Positions 57,323 to 64,000 of a DNA stretch of 64,000 nucleotides are shown one piece after another. The stretch lies in contig CP119310.1 in assembly GCA_029203185.1 (NCBI GenBank), positions 3,726,001 through 3,790,000 of the forward strand, given 5' to 3'. Origin of the DNA: Candidatus Chryseobacterium colombiense. GTDB lineage: Bacteria; Bacteroidota; Bacteroidia; Flavobacteriales; Weeksellaceae. Both the position numbers and the translations under genes were made by a program. The notes beneath the pieces are model-generated. The model saw nothing but the letters and a program-made list of their open reading frames with translations. It was not told where the DNA came from and made no database searches. The stretch's first letter is position 1. Each line of letters begins with the position of its first letter.

Positions 57323-58273
57323 ATGAGAAGGCTGTTTTACGTTTTGATCATTTTTAGTTTTTTAACCTCTTGTGTTTCCAGGAAGAATCAGACAATCAAA
57401 CAAAATATTCTTACCCTGAGAGATAGCTATTGTAAAGCTCCCTTTAAATATAATTATGCCAATAAACTCCCATCATATAATTCTGATTCTATTCTTCTTG
57501 CGAATAAGGAGTTAAAGGGAATATTTTCTGATCAGAGTATTTTAATTCTGAATGCACTGAATAATCTGGATGAGGTCCATAAAATTATTGATCTTAAAAA
57601 AGATTCTTCATTAAACGCTCAGGTGAAAGTATTGCAGCTGAAAAGTGTGATTAACAGTAAAATTACTATTGCGTTAACGGAATTGGATGCTGTTGCCGCA
57701 GAATTTGACTGTGAGGGGGAAAGAGTGGCACAAATTGGAAATTATGTCGATAACCTGAATGATTCCCGAAATAACAAGATGATTTTATATTCTATTATTA
57801 CTGGTGCAGCGGCATCTATTGCAGGTGGAATCATTAAAAATGATGCATGGAGCAGTGCAGTAGATATTAGCGGAGGTGCTGTAGGTGCAGGTTTGGGTTT
57901 GGCTACCCTTAATCCTAAAGGGAGAAAAGTAGAATTTATCCATCAGAGAAACCTTTTGAGAGATATCTGGAATGAAAAACTGGAATCTCCTAATTTTCCT
58001 CCATTCATTTGGTATATGTACACCGAAAAGAAATTTTCGAACAAAGAGCAATATTCTATTATCAGCAGCATGAAAGAACGGTGGCTTCATTATCAGTTTG
58101 ATGATGATAAAAACGCAGCGAATCATTCAGTGATTTTCAGTGACGGAGGATATTACAGAGCCAATGATCTTCATAACAGAGCAGCGATGCTTAACCAGAT
58201 GCAATCGGCGACAAGAACCATTAATCAGAACATTAATTATTTACTTTTAGATCTGGATAAATTAATTTTATAA
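57323..58273 (+). CDS. Putative lipoprotein, 316 aa
   Basis: Residues 1-17 form a lipoprotein signal with the lipobox LTSC (MRRLFYVLIIFSFLTSC). The mature part is helical and includes a glycine-rich hydrophobic stretch IITGAAASIAGGIIKNDAW near residue 160, which could be a membrane or pore-like hairpin, and ends WLHYQFDDDKNAANHS. I recognise no family. Single gene, and the Rrf2 unit begins 57 nt downstream behind its own operator. Confidence 0.65.
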   Translation: MRRLFYVLIIFSFLTSCVSRKNQTIKQNILTLRDSYCKAPFKYNYANKLPSYNSDSILLANKELKGIFSDQSILILNALNNLDEVHKIIDLKKDSSLNAQVKVLQLKSVINSKITIALTELDAVAAEFDCEGERVAQIGNYVDNLNDSRNNKMILYSIITGAAASIAGGIIKNDAWSSAVDISGGAVGAGLGLATLNPKGRKVEFIHQRNLLRDIWNEKLESPNFPPFIWYMYTEKKFSNKEQYSIISSMKERWLHYQFDDDKNAANHSVIFSDGGYYRANDLHNRAAMLNQMQSATRTINQNINYLLLDLDKLIL

Positions 58274-58279
58274 TTTAAA

Positions 58280-58298
58280 TGTAATATTTTTTGTTACA
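58280..58298 (+). promoter_or_regulatory. Rrf2-type operator, site 1
   Basis: TGTAATATTTTTTGTTACA, an inverted repeat TGTAA-N9-TTACA, 15 bp before TATCTTTG (58313-58320), the -7 of the Rrf2 gene. A second copy is at 58759-58777. Confidence 0.75.
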
Positions 58299-58330
58299 AT
58301 TAAAAATTTGTTTATCTTTGCATAAGTAAA

Positions 58331-58741
58331 ATGAACAATACAAGATTTGCCACGGCAATACATATTATGACTTTATTAGCGAAATCGCCTCAGGACTGGT
58401 TAAGTTCCGAGTGGATCGCGGGCAGTATCAATATAAATCCTGTTATCGTACGTAAAGAAATCAGTGTATTGAGGGAAGCCGGACTTATTGTGAGCAAACA
58501 GGGAAAAGAGGGGGGAAGTCAGCTTTCTAAAAATGCAGAATCGATCAGTATTTCTGAAATTTATTCGGTAGTGAAAAATACTGATGTGTTAGGAAAGAAA
58601 AATCAAAATCCTAATCCTGCCTGTAGTGTTGGAAAAGAAATCAACCAGCATTTGCATAATTTATTTATAGAAACGGATCAACTGGTTTTAAATTTTTTAG
58701 GAAATAAATCACTTCAGGAATTTAGTGATCAGTTTGACTAA
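58331..58741 (+). CDS. Rrf2 family transcriptional regulator
   Basis: 136 residues with a winged helix: FATAIHIMTLLAKSP, then WIAGSININPVIVRKEIS as recognition helix, LREAGLIVSKQGKEGGSQLS as wing. Only one Cys is near the sensor part (NPACSVGKEI), so it is of the YwgB-like branch and not the Fe-S IscR branch. The two palindromes at 58280 and 58759 flank it, so it likely represses itself and the NmrA-like gene downstream. Confidence 0.9.
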   Translation: MNNTRFATAIHIMTLLAKSPQDWLSSEWIAGSININPVIVRKEISVLREAGLIVSKQGKEGGSQLSKNAESISISEIYSVVKNTDVLGKKNQNPNPACSVGKEINQHLHNLFIETDQLVLNFLGNKSLQEFSDQFD

Positions 58742-58758
58742 AATTTTTTGACCATAAG

Positions 58759-58777
58759 TGTAACAAATTTTATTACA
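58759..58777 (+). promoter_or_regulatory. Rrf2-type operator, site 2
   Basis: TGTAACAAATTTTATTACA, same TGTAA-N9-TTACA plan as site 1, 17 bp before the start of the reductase gene. Confidence 0.7.
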
Positions 58778-58794
58778 ATTTAATTTTAAATCAT

Positions 58795-59445
58795 ATGAAA
58801 AAAGTAGCAGTAATCGGTGCAACCGGGTTTGTGGGAGCACAAGTAGTAAACGAATTAGCAAACAGAGGATACAAAGTAGAAGCTATTGTAAGAGATGCTT
58901 CTAAAGTTCAGCAAAATGAGAATGTATCTGCAAAAAGTGTTGATGTGAAGAACGTAGACGAACTGGCAGAAGCTTTAAAAGGAAATGACGCTGTAATCAG
59001 TGCTTTCAACGCAGGATGGACGAATCCTAATCTTTACGATGATTTCTTGAATGGTTCAGTTAACATTGAAAATGCCGTTGAAAAATCAGGAGTGAAGAGA
59101 TTCATTACTGTTGGAGGAGCAGGAAGTTTATTCATCGATGGAAATCAGTTGGTAGACGGACCTGATTTTCCGGAAGATTATAAAGCAGGTGCAACGGCAG
59201 CAAGAGATTATTTAAACAAGATCAAAGAAAATAAAACATTAGACTGGACGTTCTTTAGCCCGGCTATTGAAATGCACCAGGGAACTGCAGGAGTAAGAAC
59301 AGGAAAATACAGAACAAGTCTAGAAAACCCGGTTTTTGATGAAAACGGAAGAAGCGTATTGTCTGTAGAGGATGTTGCCGTAGCTTTGGTGGATGAGTTA
59401 GAACAAAATAATCATATTCGTGAGCGTTTTACGGCGGGGTATTAA
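58795..59445 (+). CDS. NAD(P)-dependent oxidoreductase, NmrA-like
   Basis: 216 residues with a Rossmann fold: KVAVIGATGFVGAQVVNELA (GxxGxxG at residues 8-13), then VSAKSVDVKNVDELAEALKG and AVISAFNAGW. FITVGGAGSLF replaces the catalytic SDR YxxxK, as in NmrA/atypical SDRs. The typical flavobacterial form is found next to an Rrf2 regulator and is redox-related. Cofactor choice and substrate remain unknown. Start 53 nt after the regulator stop. Confidence 0.88.
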   Translation: MKKVAVIGATGFVGAQVVNELANRGYKVEAIVRDASKVQQNENVSAKSVDVKNVDELAEALKGNDAVISAFNAGWTNPNLYDDFLNGSVNIENAVEKSGVKRFITVGGAGSLFIDGNQLVDGPDFPEDYKAGATAARDYLNKIKENKTLDWTFFSPAIEMHQGTAGVRTGKYRTSLENPVFDENGRSVLSVEDVAVALVDELEQNNHIRERFTAGY

Positions 59446-59808
59446 TAGTTTCTTGTAATATATAAGATTTTTGGCTGTACCAAAGGTGTTGGTTTTAGTT
59501 GAAATCAAATGAAAATCCTTGAAACGAGTTTATATAATAACTGCTTGTTTCAAGTTTTTCTTTTTAATAAGTTACATTTTACCTAAGTAATTATTTGTAA
59601 TAATATTATTTGGTAAGATTAACTAATTCATAACTTTTTGTTATAGAACAAGTCAAATCTATATTTCACAGGATTTATGAAATGTATTACAAATCTTGAT
59701 CTATTAATGAATGTGTGTTAATCCAAAGGGAAAGATAGAATGATTTGAATTAGAAAAAACCACTGCAATTAAGCAGTGGTTTTGTTGTATTGTCATATTT
59801 TAATCTTT
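59446..59808. other. Intergenic region with two hairpins
   Basis: CTTGAAAC and GTTTCAAG (59518-59555) with TTTTTC after it is a probable terminator for the reductase gene. AACCACTGC and GCAGTGGTT (59759-59782) with a TTTTG tail looks like a terminator for one or both sides. No reading frame of note lies between. Confidence 0.6.
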
Positions 59809-60054
59809 CTACATCTTCTCAATGAAAAACTCCCTATTATATAGTTTCTCATTCACTTTTTCAAAAGAATCTCTTGATACCGATAACGTAAGAGTTTCAA
59901 AAAGTCCATTTTCAATCTTTTCAATCTTTATTTTAAAATCCTGATTTATAACAATATAATCGCCCGGATTTATTTCTCCTTTATATTTACATATTATTAG
60001 ATAATATTCACCGCCGTGATTATAAAACATATTTTGTATTAAAATTTTTGTCAT
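59809..60054 (-). CDS. Small hypothetical protein, 81 aa
   Basis: A short soluble beta-rich protein (YYLIICKYKGEINPGDYIVI) with no signal peptide. It lies 9 nt downstream of the orphan Rhs-tip gene and is the right size and place for its immunity protein, though no family is recognised. A/T content is as high as in the Rhs modules nearby, unlike the core genes. Confidence 0.5.
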   Translation of the reverse strand: MTKILIQNMFYNHGGEYYLIICKYKGEINPGDYIVINQDFKIKIEKIENGLFETLTLSVSRDSFEKVNEKLYNREFFIEKM

Positions 60055-60063
60055 ATTTTTATA

Positions 60064-60567
60064 TTATTTTATGAATGTAGCTTTTATTCCATTTTGCATT
60101 GGCTGTACATTAACACTATTAAAATCATGTGATTTTGCTTGATTACTAGACCAAGTACTCCAAGCTGCTTCGGTTGGACTCAACCTTTTTTGGATTGCAT
60201 TATTATACTGAATTAAATTATCTGACATTCCTGTTTCAGGATAGAGTGAACTACTTCTTATCCAATTTGCTTCAAATGCTGATTCTCCCTCAACTGCTGT
60301 ACTAAATATTTTGGATCCAATTCCCATACCTTGCATATCCTTAGATAAATTGATTTCCATTTTCATAACACTACCTCTATGATCTATGAGACCAACTTGT
60401 GTTCTATTAACATAAACATGTGTAATTGGTGAAGGCCCTTCAGAAAATAAGACTTCTGGAGTCGCTTTTACCGCTCTGGACACATTTGTTATTCTTCCAT
60501 ACCCCTCCATATTGTAAGCTCCACCTCTAAAACTCAGCATTTCCTCGTTTTTGCTATTCCCCATCAA
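60064..60567 (-). CDS. Orphan toxin-tip-like protein, 167 aa
   Basis: It stands directly after an Rhs-tip remnant and resembles the variable C-terminus of polymorphic toxins: MEGYGRITNVSRAVKATPEV, GMGIGSKIFSTAVEGESAF and a polar ending. GxGxGSKIF looks like an acetyl-CoA-type loop, so a GNAT-like fold is possible; I do not claim it. It has its own ATG. Its closest neighbour, the 81-residue protein, is a plausible immunity partner. Confidence 0.5.
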   Translation of the reverse strand: MMGNSKNEEMLSFRGGAYNMEGYGRITNVSRAVKATPEVLFSEGPSPITHVYVNRTQVGLIDHRGSVMKMEINLSKDMQGMGIGSKIFSTAVEGESAFEANWIRSSSLYPETGMSDNLIQYNNAIQKRLSPTEAAWSTWSSNQAKSHDFNSVNVQPMQNGIKATFIK

Positions 60568-60618
60568 TCGGAAGATTCTATCTATTTTAATCTCTCCTTC
60601 ATTGTAGAAGGGACTAGC

Positions 60619-60849
60619 TTACCATTGACGATAAGAATTTAATTCACCATATTTGTCTGAATTGGTTTTAAAGCTATACTGACTTGTAAGAACACTTTTA
60701 ACCCAATTCCAAAAACCTCCGGCTTTTTCTGTGCATAAATTACGACTTCCTTTTATGTCTTGAGTTCTTATAGTTTTTCCATCAGTTTCATACCTTAGAC
60801 CTCATTCAGGAGCCCTTCCATCAGGATCAATATATCTAATTGGATTATT
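60619..60849 (-). pseudogene. Rhs core end remnant with in-frame stop
   Basis: Reading leftwards, NNPIRYIDPDGRAPE is the end of an Rhs core, then a TGA, and the frame goes on as GLRYETDGKTIRT and AGGFWNWVKSVL to a TAA at 60619. This is a displaced orphan Rhs C-terminus, a typical footprint of toxin-tip exchange. The flanking sequence 60850-61086 has no gene. Confidence 0.7.
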
Positions 60850-61086
60850 AATTTAATTTTAGGGTTATAATTGGTCCAGTTTTTAGAGAGACTTACATAA
60901 AGAATCGTGTTCGAACAAAGTTAGCAACTCCAATCTTACAATTATATATTTCTTTACACGAGTTAATTCAAAATAAAAGAGGGCTAAAATTAATTAGTCC
61001 TCTTTTCATTCAATTATTTTCTGTTAAAAAATCAAACTAATTCTTACAATAGTACTTATTAGCTCTATTATTTTATGGAATCATCA

Positions 61087-61830
61087 TTATGGGATAACAG
61101 GATCAGGAATTCTCTCAACTCCAATCTTATATTTTTTTATATAATTATTAAGTGAATCCAAAGATTCGTAATGTATATCATCTTTTTTTCTATAATTATT
61201 TTGATTAGAATTAATAATCATATTGATTAAAACCAATAACAATTTAATATTAGCGTCCTTGTTAATTTGATTTCCAACTATAAAATATTTTTTTTTGTTT
61301 TTATAGTAAATAATCGAAAACGAATTTTCATTTTCAGATGATGAAATGTTTTTTTTAATCAATCTATTATCAGAAGAAATTGTAGATAAAATATTTTTCA
61401 TCCATTTTTCATCCATATTATTCAGACTAATCAATCCTGACTTTTTACTTTCTACATCAGTAAAAATTAGAATATTATTAAAAACTTTTGCATCAAACTG
61501 TTTAATACCCTTTCCTTCAAGGCCTTTTGTATTATAAGATATTATTAAACTATCAAAATTACTATTTGATTTATTCATTTGTATTTCTTCACATAAAAAT
61601 ACTAGGCCTTGTTTTTTTACTTTTAATTTTTCATTATTATATCCTAAAATAGTAATTGGAATATTAGGATACAATTGTTTTTTTTCTTGAAAAATTATAT
61701 ATTGAGGAATATTATTATTGTAATATTGAAAAATATTATTTGAAATTTCCTTTTTTTCATTACAAGAAATGATACTTAGTAAAATAATTATAAGACTATT
61801 TACTAAAAAGAATTTTTTTAATTTGTTCAT
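61087..61830 (-). CDS. Probable immunity lipoprotein of the Rhs toxin
   Basis: 247 residues starting MNKLKKFFLVNSLIIILLS with lipobox IISC, so it is exported and lipid-anchored. It overlaps the end of the Rhs gene by 35 nt, the usual place of an immunity gene. The body has no known family and is Lys/Asn-rich, unlike core genes. An exported immunity protein fits a toxin acting in the periplasm, in line with the peptidase-like tip. Confidence 0.65.
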   Translation of the reverse strand: MNKLKKFFLVNSLIIILLSIISCNEKKEISNNIFQYYNNNIPQYIIFQEKKQLYPNIPITILGYNNEKLKVKKQGLVFLCEEIQMNKSNSNFDSLIISYNTKGLEGKGIKQFDAKVFNNILIFTDVESKKSGLISLNNMDEKWMKNILSTISSDNRLIKKNISSSENENSFSIIYYKNKKKYFIVGNQINKDANIKLLLVLINMIINSNQNNYRKKDDIHYESLDSLNNYIKKYKIGVERIPDPVIP

Positions 61831-64000
61831 CGGTTCTTTTAATATTATTTTTCTGATATAAAACTTTTATAATCGGAACACCTAATTTTTCCGCTGCTTG
61901 AGTTTTTTCATTCATTTGGTGCTCTAAACCAGTAGGTGATGCTTGGTCATTGCGATCTCCATAATATTTACTATAATATTGAGGAGTGTATCCTTTTTTA
62001 TAATCCATTAATGATTCATAGCCATTAGAGAAATCAAATTTCTTATTATCAAAAAAATCTAATGCTTTTGGCATAAGATGTTGAGCAAATTCATGTGCAA
62101 TATTTTCAATTGCTTGGTCGGTGTAAGGAAGGTTGGAAACACTTACTTCAAAATTTAGTCTACCATTATTCATTAACCTAGGCGTTGTAATTCCATTCGC
62201 GTCTTGTAAGTGCTCACTATTGTATTTTGCAACCGATTTACCATTATCAAATGTAATATCGATACCTGCCTTATCAAATTTACCCCCCTCTTTATATTCT
62301 ACACCTGCAATTTTTTGACCTGCTGAAACAAAATCCTTTAAATAATTTATTCCTGCTTTAGAAGTAGCAAAAATATTCCATGCTTTTACGAGATTTGGAT
62401 TTTTATATGAACCATCTTTATTTTTTTCATAAATCAAGCTTGTATCTACATATGTTCCATCAGGATCAATAAAAAGAATTGGATTATTCAATGTGTAATT
62501 ATATGGTGACAATTTTGTGTAAGCTTCTGCCAGAGGATCAATCACCCCCCATCTTCCCAAATCCGGCATATAAAATCTTGCTCCATAATCATACATTCCT
62601 GAATCTGTTTGCAACTCTTTACCATTATATTTATATTGGTATGCAAGATTGCCTATTGTTGGATTATATCCGTTATGCTTTAATCCAAATGGATAATAAT
62701 TATTTTCTTCAAGAACTTTTATCTCTGAGCCACTTTTAAAATAACTCAACCTCACATTTCCTAAATGATCTGTGTAGTTGTAAATATACCTATTTTCTAA
62801 AAAATCATAGTATCCTTCTGATGTTGGATAAAAAAGTAAGTTTGTTTTGAAGGTTGTACCTCCTTTAGGAGCATTTTGCGAACTTCCTAGATACTGAAAA
62901 CCATCTAAGTATTCCGTAGTCTCTGTAGAAAGTTCAGTAGCTGTTCCAAAGGGATCATATGGTGCAAACTTATATATTTTTCTTAGTTTTACACCATCCG
63001 CGCGATAAAGATAAGAAGTGTTATTTCTTAATATCCCATTTCTCCTTGGAAGACCAGCATTGAATAAAAGGTAAGAGGGAAGGTTAAGGAAATTATAGGT
63101 AATTCCTAAAATACCTTTATCTTCATGACTGGTCATATTTCCATTCAGATCGTAAGGAATTGTATTTCCTCCTGTTTCAGGATATCCTCCGTAGTTAACT
63201 GAAGCATCTGTAACGGTACTTAATCTGTTGCTGGAGTTATTATTTTCATAATGGTAAGTAAGATCGTCAAAAGTCTCCGTTATTGAATAATTCTGTAATA
63301 ATGCTCCCGATCGTTGTAAATGAGTAATATTACCATTCAGATCATAATCCATTTTCTCAAAATATTCCCTTGCAGAAGGATTGTTATCCTTTTGATAGAA
63401 ACCAGCCTTTAACCTATTCAATCCATCATACACATAACCATACCTTCTTAAATTATCATTTGGAGTAGTTGCAGTTCTCCATGATGTTTCGGCAATATTT
63501 CCATTAAACTTAGGCTTTACTTTTAAATCCATATAATCCGAATGAGGATTTTCCATTCCTTCTACCAGATTGTAATTGATCTTATATCCAAACAGATCTG
63601 TAGTACCTAAGTTTGCTGGATCATTAATCTGGGTCATCCAGCCCCGGATATTGTAAGCATAATTGACTTCCTGAAGTCCGGTTCCTAAAGCTGATCCTCC
63701 TACTTTCTTTGTGGTCAGCTGGGAGAGCTCGTTGTATTCATTCTGCGCTAGGATTTCTTCAGGGTTTGAGTCTACTTTATGTTTGTGGACTTTCAGCCTG
63801 TTCTGAAGATCATAGGTAAAAGTTTCTGTAATAAGCTTCTCTGTATCGGAAGATAGCCTTTTGTGACGGGTAATGGTTTGCTGGGCTAGTCCAGAAAACT
63901 CAAGTTTGGATTCTGTTTTAGTGTATCCTCCTAAATGATTAATCGAATGGGTGGCAATTACTCTTCCTCTTGTGTCATAGTAACTGTAGTTCTTCGTCCA
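61796..64000 (-). CDS. Rhs repeat protein with metallopeptidase-like toxin tip, 5' end outside window
   Basis: The frame is open to the last base, so the N-terminus lies beyond 64000; 734 residues are seen. YD/Rhs repeats fill the first ~480 residues (YDLNGNITHLQR, YVYDGLNRLKAG). The core end reads YNYTLNNPILFIDPDG. The ~220-residue tip after it contains ENIAHEFAQHLMPKA with an HExxH zinc motif, so it may be a metallopeptidase. Tip DNA is more A/T-rich than the repeats. The immunity gene overlaps its end. Export by type IX or VI systems is not determined. Confidence 0.85.
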   Translation of the reverse strand, partial: WTKNYSYYDTRGRVIATHSINHLGGYTKTESKLEFSGLAQQTITRHKRLSSDTEKLITETFTYDLQNRLKVHKHKVDSNPEEILAQNEYNELSQLTTKKVGGSALGTGLQEVNYAYNIRGWMTQINDPANLGTTDLFGYKINYNLVEGMENPHSDYMDLKVKPKFNGNIAETSWRTATTPNDNLRRYGYVYDGLNRLKAGFYQKDNNPSAREYFEKMDYDLNGNITHLQRSGALLQNYSITETFDDLTYHYENNNSSNRLSTVTDASVNYGGYPETGGNTIPYDLNGNMTSHEDKGILGITYNFLNLPSYLLFNAGLPRRNGILRNNTSYLYRADGVKLRKIYKFAPYDPFGTATELSTETTEYLDGFQYLGSSQNAPKGGTTFKTNLLFYPTSEGYYDFLENRYIYNYTDHLGNVRLSYFKSGSEIKVLEENNYYPFGLKHNGYNPTIGNLAYQYKYNGKELQTDSGMYDYGARFYMPDLGRWGVIDPLAEAYTKLSPYNYTLNNPILFIDPDGTYVDTSLIYEKNKDGSYKNPNLVKAWNIFATSKAGINYLKDFVSAGQKIAGVEYKEGGKFDKAGIDITFDNGKSVAKYNSEHLQDANGITTPRLMNNGRLNFEVSVSNLPYTDQAIENIAHEFAQHLMPKALDFFDNKKFDFSNGYESLMDYKKGYTPQYYSKYYGDRNDQASPTGLEHQMNEKTQAAEKLGVPIIKVLYQKNNIKRTDEQIKKILFSK

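Overview
The window looks like chromosome of a member of the Bacteroidota, most likely a Chryseobacterium-like flavobacterium. The evidence is low GC, TAnnTTTG-type -7 promoter elements, a type IX secretion C-terminal sorting domain, an Rhs/YD-repeat toxin of flavobacterial type, and a hexuronate operon of Bacteroidota style. No species is claimed.

Layout. 1-8.1 kb: hexuronate catabolism (uxaC end, kdgK, kdgA, exuT, uxaB, uxaA), with a LacI-family regulator at 9.9-11.0 kb. 8.2-16.7 kb: small hypothetical and secreted proteins, a DUF434-type gene, tatD, deoD and a VOC protein. 16.9-24.5 kb: six tightly overlapping genes of a MoxR / vWA / beta-propeller (bpX-type) conflict system. 24.6-40.3 kb: an RNA-centred island described below. 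40.3-50.0 kb: a divergent XRE regulator and a YbjN / PspA / NfeD-like / flotillin / giant AAA+ ATPase cluster. 50.1-59.5 kb: MBOAT and AlgX-like acyl transfer pair, SulP, TerC, catalase-like protein, FKBP, lipoprotein, Rrf2 regulator and NmrA-like reductase. 59.8-64.0 kb: Rhs toxin with a metallopeptidase-like tip and probable immunity lipoprotein, plus an older orphan Rhs module.

The RNA island is the most unusual part. It opens with two tandem leader units. Each has a promoter, a 42-codon ORF, an intrinsic terminator, and a segment late in the ORF that is complementary to the 5' arm of that terminator. The first ORF uses all 20 amino acids within its first 26 codons. This is what a ribosome-stalling attenuator would look like if it sensed loss of any tRNA. 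Immediately after the second terminator come 16 tRNA-like genes in 2.3 kb with different anticodons. Many have defects or oddities: a tRNA-Leu without its long variable arm, a Cys anticodon on a Tyr-like class II body, A33 instead of U33, and acceptor mismatches. One free-standing tRNA-Asp anticodon stem-loop sits on a different stem. An operon of RNA-processing proteins follows: YkuK-like RNase H fold, DEDDh exonuclease, cyclic-phosphate-processing receiver (cREC), RNA ligase, nucleoside-hydrolase-like protein, metallophosphoesterase and two more exonucleases (one frameshifted). Further on are a TROVE (Ro60-like) protein and two clusters of circularly permuted tRNA-like genes. In those, the 3' half precedes the 5' half and the acceptor strands are complementary across the junction. 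The second cluster is built on a recurring ~50-bp repeat and also holds a fragment of 23S rRNA around helix 69.

Five promoters in the window share one palindrome (TACGYAA-N5-TTGCGTA) exactly 10-11 bp before the -7 element. They serve the TROVE gene, an exonuclease gene, a Cys-rich protein, the permuted-tRNA array and a basic orphan protein at 14.2 kb, so these form one regulon. My inference is a response to tRNA or ribosome cleavage: leader peptides sense tRNA loss, the array supplies replacement or decoy tRNAs, and the enzymes clean and religate broken ends. The sequence elements are seen directly; the function is inferred.
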